DNA of 64,000 bases from Pseudoxanthobacter soli DSM 19599 (GCF_900148505.1 NZ_FRXO01000004.1:310001-374000); one strand, 5' to 3'; counted from the first letter of the stretch, positions 9,335 through 19,010 are shown. Notes: generated from the sequence alone by a model not told the origin. Made by a program: numbers and translations.

Positions 9335-10858
9335 GGGGTCGATCACCACCATCGAACTCATGCCGGCAAGGCGGGCGAGCTGGTCGAGCCGCTTGCGGAC
9401 GATCTCTCCATCAAGGGCCGCGAACTCGGCGGGGATGCGCAGCAGCATCCGCTCAGAACTGGCGTCGACGCGGATGCGGTTGATCACGCCGGGGGCTGTG
9501 GCGGTGAGCACCGAGGCCAGGCGCAACGCGGCACCGAGGCAACGGGCGCGCTCCTTCAGCCGCGTCGAGACCAGTTCCCGCAGGCGCGGGCTCAGGGCAT
9601 CGTCGACGAGCCCGAAGTGGCGGAAATAGACCGCCATGGCGAGATAGGCGCGGCCATGATGGTCGACACCGGTGAACGAGGCGTTGGAAATCAGCGCCAG
9701 GCTCTGTTCGCCGCGATAATCCGGATGAGCGCGCCAGCCGATATCGGAGAGGAGGCATGCCGCGATGCGCAGGCGCCGCTCCTCCGCCGTCTCGGCGAGA
9801 CCCATCGCCTCGAAGACGTGGCCGGTCCATTCGCCGAGTTCAGTGGCAAGACGCGGCGAGCGCGAGCGCAGCAGCGAAAGCTCCTCGCACGCGGCGAGAA
9901 GCGGATCCCGCTTGCGCTCCCGGTCGTCGAGCCGCTCGTAGAGCAGGCCTTCGCGAATGCCGAGAGCGGAAATGATCACCGATTTCGGCCGCGCCGCCAG
10001 AATGATCTGCGACAGCACGACGGCGCCGAACGGCAGCAGCGAGCGGCGCTGCCGCGAGACGACCTCGACCGAATCGATGGTCTCGATGGTGCCGCGCGCC
10101 ACGGCACGGCAGAACTCCAGCGCCTCCCCGGCGGGGATGGAATACTGGTGCATCACATGCAGCGGATAGCCCGTCTGGAACATGTGCAGGCGCGCGAGCG
10201 AGCGCCACGTGCCGCCCACCGCGTAGAAATCCCGGCCCTGCTTCTTGGACAGGATCTCGTTGGCGGTCAGTACCTCGCTGGCGATCTTCTCGGCCTTGCG
10301 GACGGAGCCGTCGGAGGCCTCCTGCAGGCGCAGGCCGCCGAGCGGAAATGTACGCCCGACACTGATCTCGTGGCCGCGCACCTCGACGAGTTCGAGGCTG
10401 CCGCCGCCAAGGTCACCGACGATGCCGTTCGGCTTCCAGATGCCGGAGATGATACCGAGCGCCGAGCGCCGCGCTTCTTCGGCGCCTGACAGGATCTCGA
10501 CCGTCACGCCGGTCAGCCGCTCGACCTCGGCGATGAATTCCGGCCCGTTGGAGGCATCGCGGGAGGCGGCGGTGGCGATGACGTCGAGGGTGCGAACCTC
10601 CATCATGTCGCACAGCGCACGGAACCGGCCGACCGCCGACAGCGCCAGCTCGACGGCGTCATCCTGCAGGCGACCGGTCTTGGCGATGCCCCGGCCGAGG
10701 CCGGCAAGCACCTTTTCGTTGAACAGCACCGTCGGAGAGCGCGACAACCGTTCGTAGATGACGAGACGGACCGAGTTCGACCCGATATCGATGACGGCAA
10801 TCGGCCCGAAGCCGGGAAGTCGGCCGGGGGCGAGTTCTACCATCTGACGCAATTCCAT
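9332..10858 (-). CDS. ppx: exopolyphosphatase / guanosine pentaphosphatase (Ppx/GppA family)
   Basis: Actin-fold phosphatase that removes terminal phosphate from polyphosphate; some members also hydrolyse pppGpp. The phosphate-binding start AVIDIGSNSVRLVIYE, the ATAASRDASNG region and the second motif GDLGGGSLEL are clear. An HD-type C-terminal region (LLSDIGWRAHPDYRGE) follows. It lies 67 bases downstream of ppk, the common pairing. The ATG at 10858 gives 508 residues; an in-frame GTG at 10867 or ATG at 10843 are alternatives, since no start has a strong ribosome site. The gene ends in a tandem repeat. Confidence 0.93.
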   Translation of the reverse strand: MELRQMVELAPGRLPGFGPIAVIDIGSNSVRLVIYERLSRSPTVLFNEKVLAGLGRGIAKTGRLQDDAVELALSAVGRFRALCDMMEVRTLDVIATAASRDASNGPEFIAEVERLTGVTVEILSGAEEARRSALGIISGIWKPNGIVGDLGGGSLELVEVRGHEISVGRTFPLGGLRLQEASDGSVRKAEKIASEVLTANEILSKKQGRDFYAVGGTWRSLARLHMFQTGYPLHVMHQYSIPAGEALEFCRAVARGTIETIDSVEVVSRQRRSLLPFGAVVLSQIILAARPKSVIISALGIREGLLYERLDDRERKRDPLLAACEELSLLRSRSPRLATELGEWTGHVFEAMGLAETAEERRLRIAACLLSDIGWRAHPDYRGEQSLALISNASFTGVDHHGRAYLAMAVYFRHFGLVDDALSPRLRELVSTRLKERARCLGAALRLASVLTATAPGVINRIRVDASSERMLLRIPAEFAALDGEIVRKRLDQLARLAGMSSMVVIDP

Positions 10859-10925
10859 CGCATGCACTCAAGGGGACCACGCCGCTTCGGCGAAAGCGGC
10901 CCCCCCGGGCCGCGCCCCGCCTGCT

Positions 10926-13121
10926 TCAGTGCCCGCGATGACGGGACACCGGTTTCGGCGAGTCCGATTGCAGCGACTTTCCGCGCCCCGAGAGCGACGG
11001 GTTCGTCATGAAATACTGATGGGCGTTGAATGGCTCTTCCCCCTGGGCAGGATGAATCCGCTCATGTCCCCCGTCGGGAAGCAGCCGCCAGCTCTGCTCG
11101 TTGTCCGCCATGTTCGCGACCATGATCTGATCGAGAATCTGGGCGTGCACCGTCGGGTTCAGGATCGGCACCAGCGCCTCGACCCGGCGGTCGAGGTTGC
11201 GAGGCATCATATCCGCGGACCCGATATAGACAATAGCTTCCGGCGACGGCAAGCCATGACCGTTGCCGAAACAGAAGATCCGGCTGTGCTCCAGGAAGCG
11301 GCCGACGATCGACTTCACACGAATGTTGTCCGAAAGCCCCGGAACACCCGGCCGCAGGCAGCAGATGCCGCGAACGACGATATCGATCTCGACGCCGGCC
11401 ACGCTCGCATCGTAGAGCGCATCGATGATCTGCGCATCGACGAGCGAGTTCATCTTCATCCAGATCTGCGCCGGCCGACCGTTGGCGGCGTGGGCCTTTT
11501 CGGCCTCGATGTGATCGAGGATGCGCTGGCGCAGCGTCAGCGGCGAGATCGCCATGTGGGTCAGCTCGGCCGGGCGCGCATATCCGGTGATGAAGTTGAA
11601 GATGCGGGCAACATCGGTGCCGATCTCCGGGTTCGCCGTGAAGAACGACAGATCGGTATAGATGCGGGCCGTGATCGGATGGTAGTTGCCGGTGCCGATA
11701 TGGCAGTAGGTGACGAGCTGGCCGCCTTCGCGGCGCACCACCATCGACAGCTTGGAATGGGTCTTCAGCTCGAGGAAGCCGAACACAACCTGGGCGCCCG
11801 CGCGCTCCAGGTCGCGCGCCCAACGGATATTGGCCTCCTCGTCGAAGCGGGCCTTCAGCTCGACGAGCGCAGTGACGGACTTGCCGGCTTCCGCCGCTTC
11901 AACGAGCGCCCGCACGATCGGCGAATCCTTGGACGTGCGATAGAGCGTCTGCTTGATCGCCACCACGTCGGGATCGCGCGCCGCCTGGGCCAGGAACTGC
12001 ACCACCACATCGAAGGATTCGTAGGGGTGGTGGACCACGATGTCCTTCTGGCCGATGGCGGCGAAGCAATCGCCGCCGTGCTCGCGCACGCGCTCCGGGA
12101 AGCGGGGGGTGTAGGGCGTGAACTTCAGGTCTGGCCGGTCGAGCGCGACGAGGCTGGCGAGATCCTTCAGCGCGAGCGCGCCGTGGACGAGGAAGATCTC
12201 GTCGTCGGTGACGTCGAGCGCGCCGGCGACGAAGCGCTGCAGCGGCTCGGGCGTGGAATGCTCGATCTCCAGCCGGATCACGGAACCGCGCCGGCGGCGC
12301 TTCAGGGCCGTCTCGAAGAGACGCACGAGATCTTCCGCCTCCTCCTCGATTTCAAGGTCGGAATCGCGGATCACGCGGAACGCGCCCTCGCCATTGACCC
12401 GGTAACCCGGGAACAGGCGGCCGATGAACAGGCCAATGGCATTCTCCAGCGCGATGAAGCGGGCGCTTCCGGGCTCGGCGTCGTTGACCGGCAGGCGGAT
12501 ATAGCGGTCGACCTGGGCGGGCACGCGGATGAGGGCGATCATCTTCTCGCCGCCGGGCGCGGCGAGTTCCAGCACCAGCGAGAAGCCGAGATTGGGAATG
12601 AAGGGGAACGGATGCGCCGGATCGATCGCGAGCGGCGTGAGCACCGGGAAGACATGGGCGAGGAAATAGTCCTCCAGCCAGACCCGCTCGGTGTCCGTCA
12701 CCTCGTTGGTTTCGACCAGCACGATGCCGGCCGCGGCCAGTTCCACGCGCAACCCACGCCACTGTTCCTGCTGGGCCGTCTGCAACCGCCCGACGGCCTC
12801 CCCGATCCGGGCGAGCTGCTCGCGCGGGGTCATGCCGTCGTCGCTGCGCTCCGTGATGCGCGCCCGGAACTGGCCGCGCAGGCCGGCGACGCGCACCATG
12901 AAGAACTCGTCGAGGTTGTTGGCCGAGATCGACAGGAAACGAAGCCGCTCCAGGATCGGATGATTCGGGTTGGCCGCCTCTTCCAGAACGCGCAGGTTGA
13001 ACTGCAGCCACGACAGCTCGCGGTTGACGAACCGCGACGGATCGTGGCGCAGATCGACCGCGGTGGCCGCGGGCTCGATCGGAGACACGATCTCGGAGGC
13101 ATTCGGGCTGTCGAGTTCCAT
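10926..13121 (-). CDS. ppk: polyphosphate kinase 1
   Basis: Membrane-associated enzyme that reversibly makes long-chain polyphosphate from ATP. It has 731 residues, normal for PPK1. The N domain starts with [13 protein letters not shown] (about 32-44). The head domain shows the [11 protein letters not shown] helix, and the catalytic half shows [11 protein letters not shown]. The autophosphorylated His is in [11 protein letters not shown] and the second conserved His in [12 protein letters not shown]. Start chosen at ATG 13121 (MELDSPN); a TTG at 13151 is possible but has no better ribosome site. Order hdaA-ppk-ppx on one strand. Confidence 0.96.
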   Translation of the reverse strand: MELDSPNASEIVSPIEPAATAVDLRHDPSRFVNRELSWLQFNLRVLEEAANPNHPILERLRFLSISANNLDEFFMVRVAGLRGQFRARITERSDDGMTPREQLARIGEAVGRLQTAQQEQWRGLRVELAAAGIVLVETNEVTDTERVWLEDYFLAHVFPVLTPLAIDPAHPFPFIPNLGFSLVLELAAPGGEKMIALIRVPAQVDRYIRLPVNDAEPGSARFIALENAIGLFIGRLFPGYRVNGEGAFRVIRDSDLEIEEEAEDLVRLFETALKRRRRGSVIRLEIEHSTPEPLQRFVAGALDVTDDEIFLVHGALALKDLASLVALDRPDLKFTPYTPRFPERVREHGGDCFAAIGQKDIVVHHPYESFDVVVQFLAQAARDPDVVAIKQTLYRTSKDSPIVRALVEAAEAGKSVTALVELKARFDEEANIRWARDLERAGAQVVFGFLELKTHSKLSMVVRREGGQLVTYCHIGTGNYHPITARIYTDLSFFTANPEIGTDVARIFNFITGYARPAELTHMAISPLTLRQRILDHIEAEKAHAANGRPAQIWMKMNSLVDAQIIDALYDASVAGVEIDIVVRGICCLRPGVPGLSDNIRVKSIVGRFLEHSRIFCFGNGHGLPSPEAIVYIGSADMMPRNLDRRVEALVPILNPTVHAQILDQIMVANMADNEQSWRLLPDGGHERIHPAQGEEPFNAHQYFMTNPSLSGRGKSLQSDSPKPVSRHRGH

Positions 13122-13169
13122 GGGGCGTTCCGTCCTGACGGAAAAAGGCAAATCGGCGCAATCCTTATC

Positions 13170-13190
13170 CCGTCAGTATGACGGTTTTTT
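13170..13190 (+). terminator. perfect intrinsic terminator pointing against the ppk operon
   Basis: CCGTCA (13170-13175), three-base loop, TGACGG (13179-13184), then six T (13185-13190) on the plus strand. All flanking genes are on the minus strand, so this would end an antisense transcript over the start of ppk. Read on the minus strand it is a short hairpin in the ppk leader, and as DNA a CCGTCA-N3-TGACGG operator-like palindrome. Confidence 0.5.
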
Positions 13191-13273
13191 CGCACCCGCC
13201 AACGGCCCCGGTGCAGGCATCCGGGCACAGGCTTCCGCGGCGGTCCGGCAATGCCGGTGGCAGGCTCCGCGCC

Positions 13274-13302
13274 CTCACCTGCCCGCCTCACCTGCCCGCC
13301 TC
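13274..13302. repeat. 13-base tandem repeat over the hdaA stop codon
   Basis: CTCACCTGCCCGC occurs at 13274-13286 and again at 13287-13299, with a third partial copy beginning at 13300. On the gene strand each copy contains TGA: the real stop at 13290-13288 and a second TGA 13 bases further on, in the +1 frame. Confidence 0.7.
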
Positions 13303-14010
13303 ACCCCCCGCCTCGCCGGCGAGCTCGGCGATGACGTCCGCGACGATGGCGCGGGTGATCGGCCGATGGCGCGCGAGGCCCTCGCGGTCTAGGCGGTCGA
13401 CGAGCGCGTTGGCGCCGGAGAACGAGCGCTCCATGCGCGGCAGGGCATAAGCGATCACCGAAGGATCGACCGCCAATTGCCGGTCCGCGAACAGCTTGAC
13501 GAGCACCCGGCGCAGGAGTTCGTCGTCGGGCTCGCCGAGCGAGACCCGCGCGGCCGCTCGCAGCCGGGAGGCGAGATCGGGCAGTCCGATGCCCCAGGCT
13601 TCGGGCGGCGTGCGGGCGGACAGCACGAGCCGGCCGCCGCCAAGCGCCGCATTGACGAGGTGGAACAGCGCGACGTCGTCCGCCCTGGCGGTGCGGTGGC
13701 GGTCGAGATCCTCCACCGCGACGGGGCCGGCGGCGATGGCCTCCACCGGGTCGACAGCAGCGATACCGCCGGCCGGAATGAGGCGTGCGCCGGCCGGGCC
13801 GGCCCAGGCGGCGATGAGATGGCTCTTGCCGGAGCCGGCCGGGCCGATCAGCAAGACGACGGGCGCCGGCCAGCGCGGCCACCGGTCGAACAGTTCGGCC
13901 GCCTCTGCATTGGAGGGTCCGACCAGGAAATCCTCTCGGCCGAAAGCCGCCTCGGCCGGCAACGCCAGCGGCAGCTGGCGCGGAGGCCGGCCGTCTTCTC
14001 CGCCGGTCAT
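13288..14010 (-). CDS. hdaA: DnaA-related regulatory ATPase HdaA
   Basis: Hda-type AAA+ protein. In Caulobacter and E. coli such proteins act with the DNA clamp to make DnaA hydrolyse its ATP, preventing re-initiation of replication. It has 240 residues and lacks the DnaA DNA-binding domain. A clamp-binding-like QLPLALP lies at 12-18, Walker A GPAGSGKS at 56-63, and a degenerate Walker B in VAVEDLDRHR. Start MTGGEDG overlaps the stop of the permease gene (TGATG), so the two are coupled. Sequence identity within this family is low, so the call rests on motifs and gene order. Confidence 0.88.
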   Translation of the reverse strand: MTGGEDGRPPRQLPLALPAEAAFGREDFLVGPSNAEAAELFDRWPRWPAPVVLLIGPAGSGKSHLIAAWAGPAGARLIPAGGIAAVDPVEAIAAGPVAVEDLDRHRTARADDVALFHLVNAALGGGRLVLSARTPPEAWGIGLPDLASRLRAAARVSLGEPDDELLRRVLVKLFADRQLAVDPSVIAYALPRMERSFSGANALVDRLDREGLARHRPITRAIVADVIAELAGEAGGEAGR

Positions 14011-15098
14011 CAGGATGCGCCGCTGCCGTTGCCGTTGCGGGTGCCGCGGTAGAGCGGGCTTTCGAGATAGCGCTGCAGCGCGAAGCGGGCGAGCACACCC
14101 ACGGCCGCCGATGCCGGCACCGCGACGAGCATTCCGACGAAGCCGAACAGCGTGCCGAACGCGAACAGCGCGAAGATCAGCCACACCGGATGAAGTCCGA
14201 CATGCTCGCCGACGAGCTTCGGCTGGAGAATGTTGCCTTCGAGGAACTGCCCGATGACGAACACCACGATGACGTAGCCGATGCTGGCATAATCGGGCCA
14301 GAACTGCGCCACCGCGACGCCTACGGCCGTCACCAGCCCCACCGTCGCGCCGACATAGGGGATGAAGCTGATCACGCCGATCATGATGCCGATGAGGATG
14401 CCGAAATTCAGCCCGACCACCGTCAGGCCCACGGCGTAGTAGACGCCGAGAATGAGGCAGACCGACACCTGACCGCGGATATAGCCGGACACGCCGGCAT
14501 TGATCTCGGCGAGAAGCCGGCGGATCGTCGGCGCATGGTCGCGCGGCAGCCAGCCGTCGACCTGAGCGGTCATCCGGTCCCAGTCGAGCAGCAGGTAGAA
14601 CGCGATCACCGGCGTCAGCACCACCAGCGCCGCGGAGGAAATGATCGTCTGGCTACCGCTCCAGACCGAGCCGACGATGCCCGCGAGCCACGACGCCGCG
14701 TCGGACGTGACCGAGCCGAGGCTCGTCTGCAGGTCCTGCAGCGACGTGCCGAAGATCGAGCCGAGCCGGCTTCCCTGGAAGGTCGTCACCACCCAGCGCT
14801 GCAGCTGCGTCACATAGCCAGGAAGGTTGGAGACGAAACCACCGACCTGATGGCTGAGCACCGGCATCAGCAGGACCATTCCGACGACAACGATCAGCAG
14901 AAAACCGCCGAGCAGGATCAGCGTCGCCACAAGCCGGTTGAAACCGAGGCGCTCGATGCGGCCGGCGACCGGATTGAACAGATAGGCGAGGATCGTTCCC
15001 GCCACGAACGGCAGCAGGATCGTGCGGAACACGAACAGAAACAGGATGAAAACGACGAGTGCCGAGATCCAGAAGAAAACCTGGCGTCCGAGGCTCAC
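14010..15098 (-). CDS. AI-2E family (PerM-like) membrane permease
   Basis: Integral inner-membrane protein of 362 residues with about seven or eight membrane segments. Two are N-terminal (8-30 and 32-50) and one is at 63-85. A large soluble insert (about 95-165) precedes the C-terminal bundle. The family signature region is IGVISFIPYVGATVGLVTAVGVA, followed by GNILQPKLVGEHVGLHPVWLIFALFAFG. Members have been linked to AI-2 export or Na+/H+ antiport; the substrate here cannot be told. Its start overlaps the phosphotransferase stop (ATGA) and its stop overlaps hdaA, making one tightly coupled unit. Confidence 0.9.
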   Translation of the reverse strand: MSLGRQVFFWISALVVFILFLFVFRTILLPFVAGTILAYLFNPVAGRIERLGFNRLVATLILLGGFLLIVVVGMVLLMPVLSHQVGGFVSNLPGYVTQLQRWVVTTFQGSRLGSIFGTSLQDLQTSLGSVTSDAASWLAGIVGSVWSGSQTIISSAALVVLTPVIAFYLLLDWDRMTAQVDGWLPRDHAPTIRRLLAEINAGVSGYIRGQVSVCLILGVYYAVGLTVVGLNFGILIGIMIGVISFIPYVGATVGLVTAVGVAVAQFWPDYASIGYVIVVFVIGQFLEGNILQPKLVGEHVGLHPVWLIFALFAFGTLFGFVGMLVAVPASAAVGVLARFALQRYLESPLYRGTRNGNGSGAS

Positions 15099-15760
15099 GT
15101 GGTATGATCCTTTTCCGATTTCCGCCCCGGATGCGGCGCCGGCCGCATCCGCTCCGGGCCGAGTTCGCCCGCCGTCTCAGCCGCCCTTTCGGCGCTGATC
15201 ATGTGGCCGAGCCACTCGACGACATAGGCAGCAGCCGAAGCGCCCGTCAACCCGGCAACGACGAACGACAGCACCTCGCGGGTACCGCCGACGCCGAGGC
15301 CGAAGGCAAGATCGGCGAGCACCACGCCCGCGAGCAGGATCTGGGCGAAGGTATTGGTCTTGCTCACGGCGAGCGGGCGCATCGGCACCGGATGCGCCAT
15401 CACGAGCGCAAGCACCACGGCGCCGACGATCAGGATGTCGCGGGAGACCACCAGCGCCACGAGCCAGACCGGCATCGCGGAAATGATGCCGCAGGTGACA
15501 TAGACCGAGACGAGCAGCGCCTTGTCGGCCAGCGGATCGAGATGGGCGCCGAGATCGCTTTCGAGCCCGAACCGCTTGGCGATGTAGCCGTCCACCGCAT
15601 CGGACAGCCCGGCCGCGATGAACACCCAGAAGGCGATATCCCACTCATGGGTCGCGATCGCCCAGACGACGACCGGCACGGCGATCAGCCGCGCGATGGT
15701 GATGAGGTTCGGTATCAGGAACACGCCCGTCTCTTGTCGTTGTCTTTTTTCGTTGTCCAT
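15095..15760 (-). CDS. CDP-alcohol phosphatidyltransferase family protein
   Basis: Membrane enzyme that transfers a phosphatidyl group from CDP-diacylglycerol to an alcohol such as glycerol phosphate, inositol or ethanolamine. The catalytic signature is at residues 57-79: D57-G58-x2-A61-K62-x8-G71-x3-D75-x3-D79. The usual Arg after Ala is a Lys here, with Arg next. Several membrane helices flank it; total 221 residues. The gene order before perM and hdaA and facing purM is typical of Rhizobiales. The canonical pgsA may be elsewhere, so the substrate is left open. Start chosen at MDNEKRQ. Confidence 0.88.
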   Translation of the reverse strand: MDNEKRQRQETGVFLIPNLITIARLIAVPVVVWAIATHEWDIAFWVFIAAGLSDAVDGYIAKRFGLESDLGAHLDPLADKALLVSVYVTCGIISAMPVWLVALVVSRDILIVGAVVLALVMAHPVPMRPLAVSKTNTFAQILLAGVVLADLAFGLGVGGTREVLSFVVAGLTGASAAAYVVEWLGHMISAERAAETAGELGPERMRPAPHPGRKSEKDHTT

Positions 15761-16014
15761 GCCGCTCCGGCACGCGGGTGGGCGGGCTGGACCACCGGTA
15801 GATGTTCGCAACGCCGGCCGTCCGCAAGCGTTCCGCCCGACGGTCGGCGCGCCCGGCCCGTTCCGTCAAGTCCCCGCGGCCGGGGGCCGGGCGGCAATCG
15901 CCAGACCACCGGCGGCGGTGGCCGGGACTTGCCTTCGCGCCGACACCGCTCCATACACCCCTGACGAAACTGACAACGCGCGGGCCCGCGCGACACGGAA
16001 CGGATCGGTCGACA

Positions 16015-17118
16015 ATGAGCCAGTCGCAGGCGGATGGCGGGGCGCCGGAAGGCGCGCCCAAGAAGACGTTCACCTATGCCGATTCCGGGGTCGACATCGA
16101 CCGGGGAGATGCGCTGGTCCGGGCGATCGGTCCCCTGCTCAAGCGCACGGCGCGGGCCGGCGCCGACGCCGTGATCGGCGGCTTCGGCGGTGTGTTCGAT
16201 CCCAAGGCGGCCGGCTACAAGGATCCGCTGCTGGTGGCGGCGACGGACGGCGTCGGCACCAAGCTGCGTGTCGCCATCGATGCCGGCGTCCACGACACGG
16301 TCGGCATCGACCTCGTGGCGATGTGCGTCAACGACCTGGTAGTCCAGGGCGCCGAGCCGCTGTTCTTCCTCGATTATTTCGCGAGCGGCCGCCTCGATGT
16401 CGGCGTCGCGACCACTGTGGTCGATGGGATCGTCGAGGGCTGCCGCCAGGCCGGCGCTGCGCTGATCGGCGGCGAGACCGCCGAGATGCCCGGCCACTAT
16501 GCGGACGGAGACTACGACCTTGCCGGCTTCTCCGTGGGCGCGGTCGAGCGCGACCGGTTGCTGCCGCTGCCGACGGTGGCGGCGGGCGACGTGCTGATCG
16601 GCCTCGCGTCGTCGGGCGTCCATTCCAACGGCTTCTCGCTGGTGCGGCGCATCGTGTCCGCCGAGGGTATCGGATACGACGCCCCGTCGCCGTTCGCCGC
16701 GGGCCTCACCCTGGGGCAGTCGCTGCTAGCGCCGACGCGCATCTACGTGAAGTCGCTCCTGAAGGCGCTTGGGGCCGGACACGGCATCAAGGCGCTCGCC
16801 CACATCACCGGCGGCGGCCTGACGGAGAACCTGCCGCGCGTGCTGCCGAAATCGGTCGCGGGCCGCATCGACCTCTCTAGGATCGCCCCGCCCCCGGTGT
16901 TCTCGTGGCTCGCCAAGGGCGGACGGATCGCCGAGGCCGAGATGCTGCGCACCTTCAACTGCGGCATCGGCATGGTGGTCGTCGTCCCGCCCGGCGAGGC
17001 CGAGACCGTGCTGCGCATTCTGCACCAGGAAGGCGAGGCCGCCTCCGTCATCGGCGAGATCGTGCCGCGCGAGGGCGAGGCCGTCGTCTATGACGGCGCG
17101 CTGCCGCTCGAGTCCTGA
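16015..17118 (+). CDS. purM: phosphoribosylformylglycinamidine cyclo-ligase
   Basis: AIR synthetase, step five of purine synthesis: closes FGAM to aminoimidazole ribonucleotide using ATP. It has 367 residues. Typical stretches are [13 protein letters not shown] (35 residues upstream of the Gly-rich GGFGGVFD), [50 protein letters not shown] and [15 protein letters not shown]. The ATG at 16015 starts the protein a little upstream of the family core. purN follows after 18 bases. Divergent from the phosphatidyltransferase gene. Confidence 0.97.
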   Translation: MSQSQADGGAPEGAPKKTFTYADSGVDIDRGDALVRAIGPLLKRTARAGADAVIGGFGGVFDPKAAGYKDPLLVAATDGVGTKLRVAIDAGVHDTVGIDLVAMCVNDLVVQGAEPLFFLDYFASGRLDVGVATTVVDGIVEGCRQAGAALIGGETAEMPGHYADGDYDLAGFSVGAVERDRLLPLPTVAAGDVLIGLASSGVHSNGFSLVRRIVSAEGIGYDAPSPFAAGLTLGQSLLAPTRIYVKSLLKALGAGHGIKALAHITGGGLTENLPRVLPKSVAGRIDLSRIAPPPVFSWLAKGGRIAEAEMLRTFNCGIGMVVVVPPGEAETVLRILHQEGEAASVIGEIVPREGEAVVYDGALPLES

Positions 17119-17136
17119 GCGGCGCGGAGAGGGAAC

Positions 17137-17790
17137 TTGACCAAGATCCGCACCGCGATCCTCGTCTCCGGCCGGGGCAGCAACATGGCGTCGCTGATTG
17201 CCGCCGCGGAGGCCGACCCGGCCTTCCCGGCCGCGTTCGCGCTGGTCCTGTCCAATCGGCCCGGTGCCGGTGCGCTTGCGCGGGCGGCGGAACACGGCAT
17301 CGAGACCGCCGTCATCGACCACAAGGCCTACCCCGACCGCGAGGCGTTCGACCGCGCGCTCGATGCGCGTCTGAGGGAAAGCGGGATCGAACTCGTCTGC
17401 CTCGCGGGCTTCATGCGCCTGCTGACGCCGTGGCTGGTGGAGACGTGGCGCGACCGGATGCTCAACATCCATCCGGCGCTGCTGCCCTCCTACAAGGGGC
17501 TGCACACCCACGAGCGCGCGCTTGCCGACGGGGTGAAGCTGCACGGCTGCACGGTCCACCTCGTGCGCAGCGAGATGGACGCCGGACCGATCGTCGCCCA
17601 GGCCGCCGTGCCGGTGGTGACCGGCGACACGCCAGACACGCTCTCCGCGCGCGTGCTGGAAGCCGAGCACCGGCTCTACCCGCTCGCCCTGTCGCTCTGG
17701 GCCTCGGGCCGGGCGAAACTCGAGGACGAGAAGGTGGTCGTCTCCGGCGAGGGTGCGGCGCCGTCGGCGCTCGTCTGGCCGGAGGCCTGA
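17137..17790 (+). CDS. purN: phosphoribosylglycinamide formyltransferase (TTG start)
   Basis: GAR transformylase, step three of purine synthesis, using 10-formyl-THF. It has 217 residues. N-terminal ILVSGRGSNMASL binds the ribose phosphate. The catalytic Asn/His are in LNIHPALLPSYKGLHTHERAL, and the catalytic Asp is in HLVRSEMDAGPIVAQAAVPV. The start codon is TTG at 17137 with a strong GGAGAGGG ribosome site seven bases before it; no in-frame ATG precedes it. The last five codons, stop included, are repeated three more times downstream. Confidence 0.96.
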   Translation: MTKIRTAILVSGRGSNMASLIAAAEADPAFPAAFALVLSNRPGAGALARAAEHGIETAVIDHKAYPDREAFDRALDARLRESGIELVCLAGFMRLLTPWLVETWRDRMLNIHPALLPSYKGLHTHERALADGVKLHGCTVHLVRSEMDAGPIVAQAAVPVVTGDTPDTLSARVLEAEHRLYPLALSLWASGRAKLEDEKVVVSGEGAAPSALVWPEA

Positions 17791-17876
17791 CAGTCTTAAT
17801 GACTCTGGCCGCAGGCCTGACACTCTTACAACTCTGACCGAGGCCTGACCCTCTCGGATTCTGACCGATGGCCTGA
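17776..17876 (+). repeat. tandem copies of the purN 3' end including the stop codon
   Basis: The last 15 bases of purN (TGGCCGGAGGCCTGA, 17776-17790) recur with few changes at 17806-17820, 17835-17848 and 17862-17876; the repeat period is 28-30 bases. The four GGCCTGA blocks place TGA at offsets 0, +30, +58 and +86, that is in frames 0, 0, +1 and +2 relative to purN. The block fills the whole gap to the convergent tgt stop at 17886. Spacers between copies also share a CTCT(g/t)(a/g)CC-like end. Confidence 0.75.
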
Positions 17877-17885
17877 TGCCCTTCG

Positions 17886-19010
17886 TCAGCCCTTTGCCCA
17901 GAGCCGTCCCAGTTCGGCGCGCACCTCCGCGAAGCGGCCCTGCTCGATCGCCGTGCGCAGCGTTTTCATGAGGTGCTGATAGTAGGCGATGTTGTTCCAC
18001 GTCAGCAGCATGGCGCCCAGCCCCTCGCCGCAGCGCACGAGGTGGTGGAGATAGGCGCGGCTGTAGTCGCGCGCCGCCGGGCAGTCGCTCTCGGGATCGA
18101 GCGGCGCCGGATCGTCCGCATGCCGCGCGTTCTTCAGGTTGAGCTTGCCGAACCGGGTATAGGCCACGCCGTGACGGCCGGCGCGGGTCGGCATGACGCA
18201 ATCGAACATGTCGATGCCGCGGGCCACCGCCTCGATGATGTCGTGGGGCGTGCCGACGCCCATCAGATAGCGCGGCTTTTCCGCCGGCAGCACCGGCAGC
18301 GTCTCGTCGAGCATGGCCAGCATCACGTCCTGAGGCTCGCCCACGGCAAGCCCGCCGATGGAATAGCCTTCGAACGGCATCGCCGACAGCGCCGCGGCGG
18401 ATTCCACCCGCAGGCCGGCATCGTCGCCGCCCTGCACGATGCCGAACAGCGCCTGCCCCTTGGCGGGACCGTCCATCGCCTCGAACGCGGCACGGGAACG
18501 CTCCGCCCAGCGCAGCGACAGCCGCATGCCGCGCTCGACCTCCTTGCGTTCCGCCGGAAGGCGCACGCACTCGTCGAGCTGCATCTGGATGTCGGAGCCG
18601 AGAAGGCCCTGGATCTCAACCGATCGTTCAGGCGTGAGGAGGTGGCGCGAGCCGTCGATGTGGCTCTGGAACGCGACGCCGTGCTCCTCAAGCTTTCTGA
18701 GGCCCGACAGCGACATGATCTGGAAGCCGCCGGAATCCGTCAGGATGGTCCGGTTCCAGCGCATGAAGGTGTGGAGGCCGCCGAGGCCGGACACCCGCTC
18801 GGCGGTCGGGCGGAGCATAAGGTGATAGGTGTTGCCGAGCACGACCTCGGCGCCCGTGGCCGCCACATCCTCCGGAAACATCGCCTTGACGGTGGCCTGG
18901 GTTCCGACCGGCATGAAGGCGGGCGTCTCCACCGTGCCGTGGGCGGTGTGCAGACGACCGCGCCGGGCGGCGTCGTCCTGGCCGAGCGGTTCGTAGCGGA
19001 AGGGCGTCAT
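17886..19010 (-). CDS. tgt: queuine tRNA-ribosyltransferase with a degenerate zinc site
   Basis: Exchanges guanine-34 for the queuosine precursor preQ1 in tRNAs with GUN anticodons. It has 374 residues. General-base Asp is in [12 protein letters not shown] and nucleophile Asp in [15 protein letters not shown]. Substrate-binding FGIVQGG is present. The structural zinc site normally reads C-x-C-x2-C plus a downstream His. Here the positions are Ser308, Cys310, Ala313 and, by alignment around TWNNIAYYQ, Asn339. Only one ligand of four is kept. The gene is otherwise intact and overlaps the queA stop (ATGA), so it is probably functional without zinc or with another metal-free fold. The ribosome site lies within queA. 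Confidence 0.95.
   Translation of the reverse strand: MTPFRYEPLGQDDAARRGRLHTAHGTVETPAFMPVGTQATVKAMFPEDVAATGAEVVLGNTYHLMLRPTAERVSGLGGLHTFMRWNRTILTDSGGFQIMSLSGLRKLEEHGVAFQSHIDGSRHLLTPERSVEIQGLLGSDIQMQLDECVRLPAERKEVERGMRLSLRWAERSRAAFEAMDGPAKGQALFGIVQGGDDAGLRVESAAALSAMPFEGYSIGGLAVGEPQDVMLAMLDETLPVLPAEKPRYLMGVGTPHDIIEAVARGIDMFDCVMPTRAGRHGVAYTRFGKLNLKNARHADDPAPLDPESDCPAARDYSRAYLHHLVRCGEGLGAMLLTWNNIAYYQHLMKTLRTAIEQGRFAEVRAELGRLWAKG

Noticed and set aside
9167-9345. Reading the 15-base repeat as coding pentapeptides
   Set aside because: The period switches from 14 to 15 bases, so no frame keeps the repeat, and no pentapeptide-repeat consensus is present.
10929-13181. 750-codon plus-strand frame opposite ppk
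   Set aside because: Composition is His/Arg/Asp-rich as expected of antisense to a high-GC gene; ppk motifs lie on the minus strand.
17784-17876. CRISPR-like array after purN
   Set aside because: Units are too short (15 bases conserved), spacers are similar to each other, and no cas genes are near.
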